A DNA stretch of 59,811 nt from a virus. Of this stretch, positions 1 to 7,863 are shown piece after piece. A model generated the notes under the pieces. That model searched no databases. It was not told the origin of the DNA and saw only the letters and a program-made list of their open reading frames with translations. Location of the stretch: positions 1-59,811 of the IMG/VR virus record IMGVR_UViG_3300023199_000016. One strand, 5' to 3'. The translations under genes were made by a program, and so were the position numbers. Each line of letters opens with the position of its first letter. The first letter of the stretch is position 1.

Positions 1-17
1 GTATCGGTTTCGGTCAT
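1..17 (-). CDS. Start of a truncated gene at the left edge
   Basis: An ATG at 17 overlaps the TGA of the preceding gene (ATGA arrangement) and encodes Met-Thr-Glu-Thr-Asp before the window ends. Too little is visible for a function. If the genome is circular this could be the missing start of the portal gene that is open at the right edge; direct joining is one base out of frame. Confidence 0.5.
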
Positions 18-298
18 GTCATGACTTCTTCGTACACGGCACCAATGTCATGCGGGTCCGGCAAGCCTGCACGTTCACCAAGGTCAACGAGTGCCGATGC
101 AAGCTCAAGTCTTGCTTGGTTCGCATCAATGTCGATGCCTTGACGTTCAAGTCGCCGCACGTCGCGAAGCAAACTTGACATCTCTTCAGAACCTCGTGGT
201 GATGACTGCATAAAGCGAGGAACCTCGTTGGCTCGCTTACGCTCTTGCAGCTCTTTGAAGTCCTTACGTCGTTTGCTATGAACGTTTCGTTGTGTCAT
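14..298 (-). CDS. Hypothetical protein, 94 aa
   Basis: Not recognised. The start chosen is the ATG at 298, which overlaps the stop of the upstream gene (ATGA); the frame is open further upstream but that part only reads the neighbour out of frame. The product is charged and probably helical: a basic N-terminus (KRRKDFKELQERKR) followed by RDVRRLERQGIDIDANQARLE and an acidic end. It sits after the holin- and spanin-like genes in the late operon, next to a coiled-coil membrane protein. A small virion or lysis-associated role is possible, but nothing in the sequence shows it. Confidence 0.75.
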   Translation of the reverse strand: MTQRNVHSKRRKDFKELQERKRANEVPRFMQSSPRGSEEMSSLLRDVRRLERQGIDIDANQARLELASALVDLGERAGLPDPHDIGAVYEEVMT

Positions 299-657
299 CT
301 CTTTGGTCCAATTGTTATGATGTCCCAGGCTGCACGAATCACCAAGGCAAGAATCGCAAGACCACCACCCCACAAGATCTTGACGGCGCTTGATCTTGAC
401 TTCTCAAGGTCGCCTACACGATGAATCAAACCTTCGGGCTTATCCAGTGTACCGACCAGCTCGTCTTTGACTCGTTTCACTTTGGCATCCATGTAGTCCA
501 CTTTGGTAGATACAGCGTCCACTTTCTCGCTGATCTTTGTAAGTTGCTCGATGACGTAGTTAGTGGTCTCACCGTTCAAGCCGCCTCCCATCTCTTTGCT
601 TTCACTTGGTGGCGGTGCATCGCGCTTTACACCAGATGATTCGTCAGAGTCGGGCAT
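295..657 (-). CDS. Coiled-coil protein with C-terminal membrane segment, 120 aa
   Basis: An acidic, Pro/Ser-rich N-terminus (about 1-30) is followed by a heptad-rich helix (about 33-75, IEQLTKISEKVDAVSTKVDY) and one hydrophobic segment near the C-terminus (about 94-112, ILWGGGLAILALVIRAAW). This architecture resembles XhlA/hemolysin-type holin accessory proteins, which anchor in the inner membrane and support lysis; that role is inferred from layout only. GAGG lies six bases before the ATG. It follows the 200-aa gene closely and overlaps the next gene by four bases, so the two are translationally coupled. Confidence 0.8.
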   Translation of the reverse strand: MPDSDESSGVKRDAPPPSESKEMGGGLNGETTNYVIEQLTKISEKVDAVSTKVDYMDAKVKRVKDELVGTLDKPEGLIHRVGDLEKSRSSAVKILWGGGLAILALVIRAAWDIITIGPKR

Positions 658-669
658 GATACGCCTCGC

Positions 670-1272
670 TTACTTGACGCCCTCAAGCTGGTTCTCTCGT
701 ATCTCACCGATAAGCGTTGCGTACGCGGCACCCGCTGTGTCAAGGTGAAGGTACGGAACATAGCTTATGCGACCCATCTTGCCCGGCTGAATGACGCCCA
801 CGCCGATGCTCTTGATCGCTGAAAGCGTTTCACTGGCCACAATCGAATCGATGTTCTCGTTGTGACCACGAATCGTTCCGTCAGCAGTCGCATCCGTCAG
901 CGAAGCAACTTCGATTTCGGTCTCCGGACCGGCCACAAGCGCAACACTTACGATCTTGTGCAACGTATTATCGCCCGTGGAGCCTTCTTCAATGAAATGC
1001 GTCTGAGCATTCCAATACGCTTCATGATCACCATCAATCCGAAGCTTGTTGGAAGTCGTGTTCTTGTTGGTGATCGCATACGTTGTGCCATCAGCAAGCA
1101 AGACGCGAGCAATAGCAGTGCCGCCGTTTGGTCCCCACCCTTCGACGTAGTGAGCGATGAATCGGTCGTTTGAGCCGATCGAAACGACCGAACCTTCTTC
1201 ATCATACAACGTAAAGGGCAAGCACGGCGTTGCATCTGCTGTAACGATTGTTGAGTGTACTTGTTTCGACAT
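670..1272 (-). CDS. Hypothetical late protein, 200 aa, probable virion component
   Basis: Not recognised. The composition (Thr, Gly, Ala, Val, Ile with few Cys) and alternating hydrophobic pattern suggest a beta-rich protein, as in minor capsid or tail decoration proteins. It starts at the ATG at 1272 and lies in the late operon between another beta-rich protein (1288-1656) and a coiled-coil membrane protein. No signal peptide or membrane segment is visible. A structural role is inferred from neighbourhood and composition. Confidence 0.8.
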   Translation of the reverse strand: MSKQVHSTIVTADATPCLPFTLYDEEGSVVSIGSNDRFIAHYVEGWGPNGGTAIARVLLADGTTYAITNKNTTSNKLRIDGDHEAYWNAQTHFIEEGSTGDNTLHKIVSVALVAGPETEIEVASLTDATADGTIRGHNENIDSIVASETLSAIKSIGVGVIQPGKMGRISYVPYLHLDTAGAAYATLIGEIRENQLEGVK

Positions 1273-1287
1273 GATCGTGTCGTTCCT

Positions 1288-1656
1288 TTACGCTTGTCGT
1301 GCGCGGCCTGCTTCCGTCTGCCAAGCATCCATTGATTGTGGATGATTGAATGTATACGTTTGGGCCGTGAGATCAGAAGCACCGCCATCGACTGGAGTGA
1401 AGGAGACAAGAAACGCCAGCGAACCGGGGTGTGACGCACCCAGCACGGGAGTGATCGTGAACTTCCCGATGACTTGAACGTCCGCACCGACCGATTCATC
1501 CGCATCAGCAGAGAACTGTGCTTGAAGCGCACCCGTCGATCCAGTGAGATCGGCACCCAAAGACTCGCCTACTTCGGCGGCCTTGATTGTGAAGTTGATG
1601 TCAGTCGAGTTGACAGTGCTCGACTTGAGACGGTTATAAGCAAAGTCCTTAGGCAT
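1288..1656 (-). CDS. Hypothetical late protein, 122 aa, probable virion component
   Basis: Not recognised. It has an AAAGGAG site before the ATG. It is rich in Ala, Gly, Ser, Thr and Val, with beta-like stretches (VQVIGKFTITPVLGAS, GSLAFLVSFTPVDGG) and no transmembrane segment. It follows a terminator-like hairpin at 1694-1725 and precedes the 200-aa beta-rich gene, so the two may form a pair of small virion proteins. The assignment rests on composition and position only. Confidence 0.78.
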   Translation of the reverse strand: MPKDFAYNRLKSSTVNSTDINFTIKAAEVGESLGADLTGSTGALQAQFSADADESVGADVQVIGKFTITPVLGASHPGSLAFLVSFTPVDGGASDLTAQTYTFNHPQSMDAWQTEAGRARQA

Positions 1657-1690
1657 AACCGATCTCCTTTCGTTTGCTTCTCAATCGGTC

Positions 1691-1725
1691 AAAGCCCTGC
1701 CTACTGCGGTTACAGCAGACAGGGC
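1691..1725 (-). terminator. Terminator-like hairpin
   Basis: On the minus strand a 6-bp outer stem (GCCCTG/CAGGGC) and a 4-bp inner stem (CTGC/GCAG) are separated by small bulges and followed by TTT. It lies between the 67-aa gene and the 122-aa gene. It could be a weak terminator or an RNA-stabilising hairpin. Confidence 0.5.
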
Positions 1726-1739
1726 GGAGGGGAGAAAGA

Positions 1740-1943
1740 TCAGGACCCGTTGCCACCCGCCGCCAGTCGCGCTTTCGCTGCGGCGATTGCATCATCGTAC
1801 GTGTCGTGCTGTTGATTGACGCGTGCAAGAACTTTCGCCTTCTCTTCGTCGGTGAAGCGCTCGTCTTCACTGATTGCGACGATGATCATGTCGGCGAACG
1901 TTTCTGCTGCGTTGAGCATTGCGAGCAATTGTGCAGGATTCAT
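1740..1943 (-). CDS. Hypothetical protein, 67 aa, helical
   Basis: Not recognised. The ATG has a clear AAAGGAG site about seven bases upstream. The product is small and predicted all-helical (AQLLAMLNAAETFADMIIVA, then EEKAKVLARVNQQ and AIAAAKARLAAG), ending in a Gly/Asn/Ser tail. It sits in the late operon downstream of the spanin-like lipoprotein gene. No membrane segment is convincing. Confidence 0.75.
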   Translation of the reverse strand: MNPAQLLAMLNAAETFADMIIVAISEDERFTDEEKAKVLARVNQQHDTYDDAIAAAKARLAAGGNGS

Positions 1944-1980
1944 TCGTGTTCTCCTTTGCTTTACGAATCAAGTGAATCAA

Positions 1981-2036
1981 GAAACCCGAGCGGTCGAGCG
2001 TGTCGTAGGTGGTGGTGCGTGCGCAGCGACCGCCCG
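1981..2036 (-). terminator. Long-loop hairpin with T-containing tail
   Basis: A 10-bp stem on the minus strand (CGGGCGGTCG with CGACCGCTCG, one G-T pair) encloses a loop of about 30 bases and is followed by GGTTTC. It lies just after the lipoprotein gene. The long loop makes it a weak terminator candidate. Confidence 0.4.
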
Positions 2037-2050
2037 AGTGAAGGAGAGCG

Positions 2051-2410
2051 TCATTCAAGCTGCACAGGTTCTTGGTCGATCGTTTCGTAGTAGAACTCTC
2101 GAAGTCGTTTGAGCGTATTCTTGAAGCCTTCCATCAAAGCATCGAATCGTTCGATGTCGCCCTCATCAAGATGCTTCTTGGCACTGGCCAACGTATCACG
2201 AGCAGCGAGAGCGTACGGCTCAGTGGCAACGAACGTCTCGTCATCGAGCACTCCTGACCGATTGGCAATCGTGAGCAACTCTTCAGCGCCGCCCAGGTTC
2301 GAGTTCGCCTGAATCCAACGGTTCTCCGCCTGCTTCGCCGCGCACGATGCAAGGAATGTGACAGCGAGCAGGCAACACACAGTCGTGAATACCCTTGTCA
2401 TTGTTACCAT
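2051..2410 (-). CDS. Outer-membrane-type lipoprotein, spanin-like, 119 aa
   Basis: Start at the ATG at 2410, six bases after AAAGGAG; an in-frame codon at 2425 precedes the ribosome site and is rejected. The N-terminus is a signal peptide with a lipobox (VFTTVCCLLAVTFLASC), so the mature protein would begin at the lipid-modified Cys. The rest is mostly helical. A phage lipoprotein directly after a holin-like gene fits an o-spanin or Rz1-like lysis protein that fuses the membranes at the end of infection. It is longer than many Rz1 proteins and lacks a Pro-rich tract, so a different envelope role is possible. Confidence 0.8.
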   Translation of the reverse strand: MVTMTRVFTTVCCLLAVTFLASCAAKQAENRWIQANSNLGGAEELLTIANRSGVLDDETFVATEPYALAARDTLASAKKHLDEGDIERFDALMEGFKNTLKRLREFYYETIDQEPVQLE

Positions 2411-2421
2411 GAGGACTCCTT

Positions 2422-2649
2422 TCAAAGTCCGACGTCTTCGGACTTCTTATGCCCATCCTTTGCTACGACTCCAATGCCGAGCATCGCAAGGGCGATCTTG
2501 ACTTGATCCCAGTCGGGTACGGTCGCCTCATCATCGTCGAGTGCTGCTTGAATCTGTGGAAGCAGAAGCAAGAGTGCAGCGATGATGCCGAGCAACGTTG
2601 TTCGATACGAACGAACCGACGGTGCGAATGTCTCGATATACTTGATCAT
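2422..2649 (-). CDS. Holin-like small membrane protein, 75 aa
   Basis: Start at the ATG at 2649, just past the terminase stop and preceded by CAGGAGGA. After a polar N-terminus (about 1-16) comes a strong hydrophobic segment (about 19-36, TTLLGIIAALLLLLPQIQ), an acidic loop, and a weaker second hydrophobic segment ending VVAKDGHKKSED. The pattern, including the AKD-type ending, resembles small phage holins of Gram-negative hosts. Holins form inner-membrane holes that time lysis. The following gene is a lipoprotein, which supports a lysis cassette; no endolysin was recognised beside it. Confidence 0.7.
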   Translation of the reverse strand: MIKYIETFAPSVRSYRTTLLGIIAALLLLLPQIQAALDDDEATVPDWDQVKIALAMLGIGVVAKDGHKKSEDVGL

Positions 2650-4850
2650 TCGTTGTCCTCCTGAAAGTCTGCCATCGTCGCCGTATGTACTGCACCACCC
2701 GTGCGCACTTCGCGCATCGCGTATGCAATCGCCCACTTCATCACGCGATCATCGTGCGCACCCGGGTCCGCCTCGAACTTGCCGTTCTTCTGAAGTCGAA
2801 ACGTCTGCATCTCGTTCAGCCCATCACGATCGTGGAAGCGATGCGGGTTCTCTTCAACAAAGTCAGCCAATCGGTTGAGCATTGTCGGTCGTGTCTCGCT
2901 GTTCGTTGACCAACCTGCACGACCGTCTCTGAAGTGGAAGAGTTGACGTGTTCGCTTCCAGCCCAGCTCTTGCATTGCTTGAATAACGGCGTGCCCGTGG
3001 TTCTCTCGCTCAACTCCAACGAGCGCATTGTTATACATCTTCGCATACTGAACATTGAGCTTCGCTAAGTACTTCGGCTTGAAGACGCCGTGCACTGAGC
3101 AAACGGTTTCACCCGTCTCTTTGTCAAGAAAGCCCGTCCCATTTGGATCACACCCGGGTATGCCTTCTGACGTATCACATCCCGCCACGTACTTGCGACC
3201 GGACGCGGGCTTCTTCCAGATGAGAACGTAACCCGACCCACCACCTGCTTCACGAACGAGCTTCGGTTTCGGCTTGTCCTTAGGCAGCTCTCGTATGCGA
3301 TGCGCAATGATGTGCGGATTGAAGTAAGGCGTGCCTGCACTAAGGAAGCACGTTGCATCGTCCTCGGGATACTCCTGTGGGAACAGAATACGAAGACGTC
3401 GCTTCGCCGATCGACGCCACGCGAGTTGGTCGGGTGTCAAGTCGTGTTGTTCGACGAGTGCAGATTCCTCATCATCCAACGTATCAATGATCTGTGCAAT
3501 ACGATCCGGGTCGCCCTTCAGGTCAATGACGTTAGTCGGATCATCAAACCACCTCAAGAAGATCGGGTACCAATCGTTCTCTCGATTGCGTGCGCCGAAC
3601 CAAGTGGATGCAAACCAGTTCATTCCGTTGGGCGTGCTCTCAGCGATGAACTCACCGTGAGATGCTGCTTCAGTCAAACCGGACACGAGATCCTCTACAC
3701 GTTGCTGATCGTCATTGCACCATCGTGCAACTTCAGAGCCGTGCACGCGGTCAAGCGTCGAGCCTCGTGAAGGCGCATAGCCTCCCGCCGTTGCAATCGT
3801 AAAGATGCTATGCAGCTCTTGCGATTCGAGTGCACGCTGATTGCCGAGGCCTTTCAGTATTGGTGCTTGAGGGTCACGGCGATGAAACCGTTGTGCAATC
3901 TTGAAGATTGTAAGCGTGTCCTTATCCGTATGCGCGAGCGTCAGGCACTGCGCTTCCGGTTTCGTGGACCACAGCTTATACGATTCGCCCTGCTCAACGG
4001 TTGTGATCCCGACACGCCGACTCTTCAGCACGATGATCAATACACCGGGTTGACCGGCATCACGTGCACGCATATGCGCCAGTCGTTTGTGCGCACAGTA
4101 TCGCTGTTGCACGGGGTACAATTCAAACGGTACCACGTTGCCCTCGCGTGTACGCACGTATAAACGATCGCGCGCGTACGCGCGTAGGGATTGCGGTTTG
4201 ACGATACGCTTGGGCGGGTCGCTTGCATTGAAGCGATGCTCAAACTCTTCGTCTGTGCCGGTCCAGTCTGCACGCACTTCACGATGCTCGTTCTTGTACG
4301 TTCCGTTGAGCACGTGCTTCATACCGACACGATGCATCGACGCATTGAGATCGTTGATCCAATGCGACGTGTACTGCGGGATAGACACGACGTGCATCTG
4401 TCCGTGACGCCTACGAATGAGGCGCCGCAAGCGTTGCATATCACTGAGCTCTGCTTGTTCGGCATTGCACATGATGACATGATCAACCGCTTGCACTGGC
4501 AAAGACTGCACCCTCCCATATTCGGCAAAGTGCAGTTCACTTGATGTATGTAAGAATCGCAGATGCGTACGGGTCAAGGCGACCAACTCCTTGGGCGTCA
4601 CCTCGAGCCATATCTTCAACCAACGTCGCTGCACCGCTGTGTTGGGTGATGCCAATACAGCGAGACGATTCGACTGCTTGCTCAGTGCAACCATCTCGTG
4701 TGCAAGGAGCGACTTGTCTACGCCCGAGTCGAACCACTCGGGGTCGGACGTTAGACAAAGCACGGTGCTCTTATCGTCCTCGCGTGCTGCACGTCGTGCA
4801 GGAGGATCGTCAGGCAACGTGAATTGAAGTTGTACGTTCTTCGTCAACAT
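2646..4850 (-). CDS. terL: Large terminase subunit with extra N-terminal domain, 734 aa
   Basis: Packaging motor ATPase and nuclease. The ATPase core begins about residue 250; KSRRVGITT (about 276-284) matches the variant Walker A of terminases, followed by RGSTLDRVHGSEVARW. The nuclease domain shows GCDTSEGIPGCD, VERENHG and HDDRVMKWAIAYA, with acidic residues expected to bind metal. About 250 residues before the core are unusual: they contain DSGVDKSLLAHEM and VIMCNAEQAEL, which look like degenerate Walker A and B sites. The ATG at 4850 is used; GTG 4898 and TTG 4910 are also in frame but would overlap the preceding gene, and none has a good ribosome site. The small terminase candidate lies upstream and the holin-like gene downstream. 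Confidence 0.95.
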   Translation of the reverse strand: MLTKNVQLQFTLPDDPPARRAAREDDKSTVLCLTSDPEWFDSGVDKSLLAHEMVALSKQSNRLAVLASPNTAVQRRWLKIWLEVTPKELVALTRTHLRFLHTSSELHFAEYGRVQSLPVQAVDHVIMCNAEQAELSDMQRLRRLIRRRHGQMHVVSIPQYTSHWINDLNASMHRVGMKHVLNGTYKNEHREVRADWTGTDEEFEHRFNASDPPKRIVKPQSLRAYARDRLYVRTREGNVVPFELYPVQQRYCAHKRLAHMRARDAGQPGVLIIVLKSRRVGITTVEQGESYKLWSTKPEAQCLTLAHTDKDTLTIFKIAQRFHRRDPQAPILKGLGNQRALESQELHSIFTIATAGGYAPSRGSTLDRVHGSEVARWCNDDQQRVEDLVSGLTEAASHGEFIAESTPNGMNWFASTWFGARNRENDWYPIFLRWFDDPTNVIDLKGDPDRIAQIIDTLDDEESALVEQHDLTPDQLAWRRSAKRRLRILFPQEYPEDDATCFLSAGTPYFNPHIIAHRIRELPKDKPKPKLVREAGGGSGYVLIWKKPASGRKYVAGCDTSEGIPGCDPNGTGFLDKETGETVCSVHGVFKPKYLAKLNVQYAKMYNNALVGVERENHGHAVIQAMQELGWKRTRQLFHFRDGRAGWSTNSETRPTMLNRLADFVEENPHRFHDRDGLNEMQTFRLQKNGKFEADPGAHDDRVMKWAIAYAMREVRTGGAVHTATMADFQEDNE

Positions 4851-4869
4851 CTGCGATGAATCGAATCGT

Positions 4870-5175
4870 TCAATCAATGGGAGCGGTGAATGCAGCACCC
4901 GCGGCGGCAATACGCGCTTGTGCGTTCTGCATCAACCGTTCGTCTTCGTCACTTCCGGTTTGAGCGGCTTCACGATCGCTCCCGGCACTGGGCTTCGGTT
5001 GCCCGGCACTGTCGGCCTCGGCCTTACGTACTTCGGTTTCCCGTCGCGCTTGCTTGAGCTGTTCTTGTGTTCCGCTTGTGACTGGTTGCTCGAGCGGTTC
5101 GTTTGATGGGCGCTCTTTGGGCGGCCTCCAGTTTGCTCCGTTCCACGAGGATTGCCTTGTTCGTTTGTCGTGCAT
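4870..5175 (-). CDS. Hypothetical polar protein upstream of the terminase, 101 aa
   Basis: Not recognised. It is highly polar, low-complexity and probably partly disordered, with a charged helix (QEQLKQARRETEVRKAEADS) and an Ala-rich end. An AGGAG site lies ten bases before this ATG and five before another ATG at 5180 in a different frame, which would give a Pro/Asn-rich peptide ending at 4932; the present frame is preferred because its composition is more protein-like and it reaches close to terL. Function unknown. Confidence 0.55.
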   Translation of the reverse strand: MHDKRTRQSSWNGANWRPPKERPSNEPLEQPVTSGTQEQLKQARRETEVRKAEADSAGQPKPSAGSDREAAQTGSDEDERLMQNAQARIAAAGAAFTAPID

Positions 5176-5281
5176 GTCATGCTTACTCCTGTTCGTTTCG
5201 GTCGCCTAGGCGCCGGTTCCACAACCGATGCCTGAAGTATTTGCGTGCTTTGTGACGCTTGATTCGTTCAATCAGTCGCAA

Positions 5282-5311
5282 CACAAACGCCCGCACTGCT
5301 TCAAGCGGGCG
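5282..5311 (-). terminator. Intrinsic terminator
   Basis: On the minus strand a 7-bp GC stem (CGCCCGC/GCGGGCG) with a 10-base loop is followed by TTTGTGTT. It begins seven bases after the 131-aa gene and before the terL cluster, so it probably reduces transcription into terL rather than ending the operon. Confidence 0.7.
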
Positions 5312-5317
5312 CACGAA

Positions 5318-5713
5318 TCAGACACCTTCATCAGCGGTGCCGACCCAGCCATTGACTTGAATGCGCACATCGCCAGTGCTGCCGTCGGCTACACCTTCAA
5401 GTGCTGTGTTCGTTGTCGTCTTGAGAGGCGGGTCGAATGTGAACTCATTCTGGCCTGGGCCCGCGGCCTGCTCCCACTTCCAGAACTGAACCGGCGTGCC
5501 GGCATCGTCTTGCAACGTGATGACGGGCGTTTCGGTCGCGTGCGAGTTGAATGACGTGATCTTACTGATGTAGAAACACTTACCCGCACCGGGCGCCGCA
5601 CGGATCGTTTGTGCCGTCGTGCTTGTGATGTCCGTTGCGTTGTAGTCGTGGAAAGGCACTGCGTCTGACGGCAGCCCTTCTCGTTTGGAATACTCAAGTC
5701 CTTTGTTACCCAT
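5318..5713 (-). CDS. Hypothetical beta-rich protein, 131 aa, probable virion protein
   Basis: Not recognised with certainty. GGAGCAACTCACG precedes the ATG. The sequence is Thr-, Ala- and Gly-rich with strand-like segments (FYISKITSFNSHATETPVI, VRIQVNGWVG) typical of decoration or head-fibre proteins. It lies between the small terminase candidate and the terL cluster and is followed by a good terminator, which suggests a product needed in larger amounts than its neighbours. A structural role is inferred. Confidence 0.75.
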   Translation of the reverse strand: MGNKGLEYSKREGLPSDAVPFHDYNATDITSTTAQTIRAAPGAGKCFYISKITSFNSHATETPVITLQDDAGTPVQFWKWEQAAGPGQNEFTFDPPLKTTTNTALEGVADGSTGDVRIQVNGWVGTADEGV

Positions 5714-5733
5714 CGTGAGTTGCTCCTATTCGT

Positions 5734-6540
5734 TCAAAGGTCGTCATAACCGACCCGAACGTCAACACGCACTAACGGATCGGCCTTCGGGTCCTCGGGT
5801 AGGCGAAGCTCATCACGAAACGCGGTCTCTATCTTCTTCGCCTTATCGAGATGCTCGTCGCCCAGCACGTCGTGCATGAGCTTACACATCTGTGTCACCA
5901 GCAAATCAATCTGCTTGACCGATATGAACTCTCGCGAATTGAGCGAAAGCTTATGCGCACGTTCAACGATTCGACTCACGTGCTCGATTGCTTCACGTGC
6001 GTTGGAAATCGCCAAGCATTTGGTTTCTTCATCGATCTTGACACTGGATTGCTCGACGCCTTCGGGTGGGTCGTCGAACGCGACGCTCGCGAGTGCGAGT
6101 GCTTGAGAGCAAAGTGTACGGGCGACGCCTACCTCTTCCAATAGATCGAGGCGCTCTTCGGCGTCTTCGCATGCCTCGAGGAAACGTTCTTTCAACGTCG
6201 GCCCAAGGAACTTGCTGTAGAAGCGACGTGCCATACGACTCCACTTCGTTTGACGTTCAAGCCTTCCCACTCCCTTTACGTTCGAGCGGGTGTGCCCTCC
6301 GTGCGCCAAGCAATAGTCGCTGCCTACAAGAGCCCAGGCTTTGCATTGCTCGCCTGTGTTACGCGACTTTCCTTTGCACCTTCGTGGATGATCCAACGGC
6401 GGGCGACCGACGCACCCACGGTGTTCACGGTGCTCATCGTAGTCGGCGAACTTGATCGGGTCATCGATGTGGTCAAGATATCGCTCACCCTTGTTTCTTC
6501 GTCCGCCTTTGCCCCACCTCCCTGGCTCACTCTTGCCCAT
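5734..6540 (-). CDS. Probable small terminase subunit, 268 aa, zinc-binding N-terminus
   Basis: Start at the ATG at 6540; the open frame upstream is leader sequence after the promoter. A basic N-terminus (GRWGKGGRRNKGERY) is followed by a Cys/His cluster (RCKGKSRNTGEQCKAWALV, then DYCLAHGG) of the kind often seen at the N-terminus of phage small terminase or terminase-linked DNA-binding proteins. The remaining helical region (ERFLEACEDAEERLDLLEEV and on) would suit an oligomerisation domain. A strong promoter lies 130 bases upstream and terL follows after two small genes. The small terminase recognises phage DNA for packaging; the assignment combines motif and position. Confidence 0.7.
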   Translation of the reverse strand: MGKSEPGRWGKGGRRNKGERYLDHIDDPIKFADYDEHREHRGCVGRPPLDHPRRCKGKSRNTGEQCKAWALVGSDYCLAHGGHTRSNVKGVGRLERQTKWSRMARRFYSKFLGPTLKERFLEACEDAEERLDLLEEVGVARTLCSQALALASVAFDDPPEGVEQSSVKIDEETKCLAISNAREAIEHVSRIVERAHKLSLNSREFISVKQIDLLVTQMCKLMHDVLGDEHLDKAKKIETAFRDELRLPEDPKADPLVRVDVRVGYDDL

Positions 6541-6663
6541 CAAGAAGACCTCTAACACCTCTAACGATATTTGCACAAAGAAGCGGGTAGGTGCTTGCGT
6601 GGCGACCAACCCGCGACGTGCAGTGCTCGGATTCCAGTGAGAGGAGCTGTATCCTTCCGATAG

Positions 6664-6692
6664 ATTATAGAACCGAAAGTGTCTTCGGTCAA
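6664..6692 (-). promoter_or_regulatory. Sigma70-type promoter for the late packaging unit
   Basis: Minus-strand TTGACC, a 17-base spacer and TATAAT. It reads toward the small terminase candidate (start 6540), giving a leader of about 115 bases. It matches the early promoter at 37790-37818 in hexamers and spacing. Confidence 0.85.
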
Positions 6693-6705
6693 TAGGGAGT
6701 GCACG

Positions 6706-7113
6706 TCATTTATTTGAGAGTGCAACTCTCCCTCGCACCTCAGAACACTTATGCATGTAACACGTTCGACAAATTGCAGGGCACTCGAGCCGCAAGTCGA
6801 GAAGAGCAGTGAGAAGCAGTATGCACTCTTGCGAATGATGCTCCACATTCAACTCTCGTTGTATCAACGAACGATCGAGAATGACCCACTGTCGAGAGCG
6901 TGGACGTGTCTCGCCACACAAAGGGCATCGCCGATCGGGCACTGCATCATCAAGAGCAAGCCTTCGGTTGTTTCGATACCGTTCACGATGATACGAACGA
7001 ACATCATCGGGATCATCCCAATCAGCGACACGATTCTCGTCTAGTCGTTCACGACGCTCAGCTTTCTTCTTAGCCTCGAGTGTCTGCTTCGCCTCTTTGA
7101 ATACGTTTCCCAA
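6706..7113 (-). CDS. Zinc-binding, HNH-like hypothetical protein, 135 aa
   Basis: The start is a TTG at 7113 with AGAGGG about eight bases upstream. The N-terminal half is highly charged and helical (KEAKQTLEAKKKAERRERLD). The C-terminal half has CPLCGETRPR, then VEHHSQEC, then CPAICRTCYMHKC, a pattern of paired cysteines flanking histidines as in HNH endonuclease folds, although no complete catalytic HNH motif is evident. It could be a small nuclease or a zinc-finger DNA-binding protein. Its last codons include a 6-bp hairpin (GAGAGT/ACTCTC) before the stop, just ahead of the late promoter. Confidence 0.7.
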   Translation of the reverse strand: MGNVFKEAKQTLEAKKKAERRERLDENRVADWDDPDDVRSYHRERYRNNRRLALDDAVPDRRCPLCGETRPRSRQWVILDRSLIQRELNVEHHSQECILLLTALLDLRLECPAICRTCYMHKCSEVRGRVALSNK

Positions 7114-7308
7114 ATCTGCTGCCCTCTTCCTATAAGTCGATGTGCGTCGTCAACCGACCCCAAACCAAACGCATTGCACGGCATACCAACGAACCGGAAT
7201 ACCGTATAGAATAACTAACTAACTAACTTTGCCCAAATCTGCATTTACACTACTGTATTCAACGTTTCTGAGGGTCTGATTTCAGTGCTGTGCCTGTGCA
7301 GATTGTTT
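7114..7308 (-). other. 195-base intergenic region with TTAG repeats and weak promoter-like elements
   Basis: No gene seen. The minus strand contains four tandem TTAG units near 7212-7227 and a TTGGGC-17-TATTCT promoter-like pair overlapping them. The 11-mer GCAGATTTGGG occurs both here and across the TTG start at 7113, suggesting a small duplication. It may contain a promoter for the 135-aa gene; evidence is weak. Confidence 0.35.
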
Positions 7309-7863
7309 CTACCCGGTCCAGTCTGCACATCCTCTTATAAGAAGAGGGCGGTCAATTTCGTGCATCAAGCGTCGAGTCGCGACCGATAAGCACCAGTATA
7401 TGCTCCTCGCATTCATCCGAAGATCGTATTTCCCAAGCGGAATGAGCGACGACTCTCCAACCATTCGTGGTTTCACTCGAGGCGCCGCGATTTCAACAGG
7501 CCAAACCGAATCACGCCATCTCTTCGGGCCGTCATCGCCGTACGTTTCATGAGCGAACCACATGATGAAGCCGGGCACATCGTTTCGGATGACATTCTTG
7601 AGGAACTTCATCTGCCCACCTGTCGCCGTACCATTCCAACGTTTGAGCTCAACCCAGCCCGTGAAGCCGTATGCTAGTGATCCAGCGTAGAGCCCAGCCT
7701 CATTGGCGCACATACGAGAGACGCACGCACTCCCGATGTTGACCGACAAGTCCACGACGACTTTTGAGTATTGTGTGCCGGATGAATTCCAAACGTAAGC
7801 ACCCACTCTTTCAAGAGCGTCGATCAACTTGCTTTGAAAGTCCGCTTCAAGCACGCCGCTCAT
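7309..7863 (-). CDS. PDDEXK-type nuclease, resolvase or VRR-NUC like, 184 aa
   Basis: The N-terminal half carries the expected catalytic layout of PDDEXK nucleases: an early acidic residue in EADFQSKLIDALERVGAYVW, an Asp in VVVDLSV, and GWVELKRW, followed by GGQMKFL. Proteins of this kind in phages cut branched or Holliday-type DNA during recombination and packaging. The lysine of ELK and the Asp/Glu residues are all present, so it looks active. Its start overlaps the upstream stop (TAATG), and it belongs to the middle operon. The exact substrate cannot be read from the sequence. Confidence 0.75.
   Translation of the reverse strand: MSGVLEADFQSKLIDALERVGAYVWNSSGTQYSKVVVDLSVNIGSACVSRMCANEAGLYAGSLAYGFTGWVELKRWNGTATGGQMKFLKNVIRNDVPGFIMWFAHETYGDDGPKRWRDSVWPVEIAAPRVKPRMVGESSLIPLGKYDLRMNARSIYWCLSVATRRLMHEIDRPLLIRGCADWTG

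Noticed and set aside
4932-5222. Alternative 96-aa frame upstream of the terminase
   Set aside because: It shares the ribosome site with the 101-aa gene but is rich in Pro, Asn and Ser with no structure; kept as an alternative in that entry only.
5325-5345. CTGATGA-like hammerhead core within the 131-aa gene
   Set aside because: It is coding sequence and no GAAA, stem I or stem III surrounds it. Similar CTGATGA matches at about 27700, 33320, 35245, 41811 and 57230 are also coding and lack the other parts.
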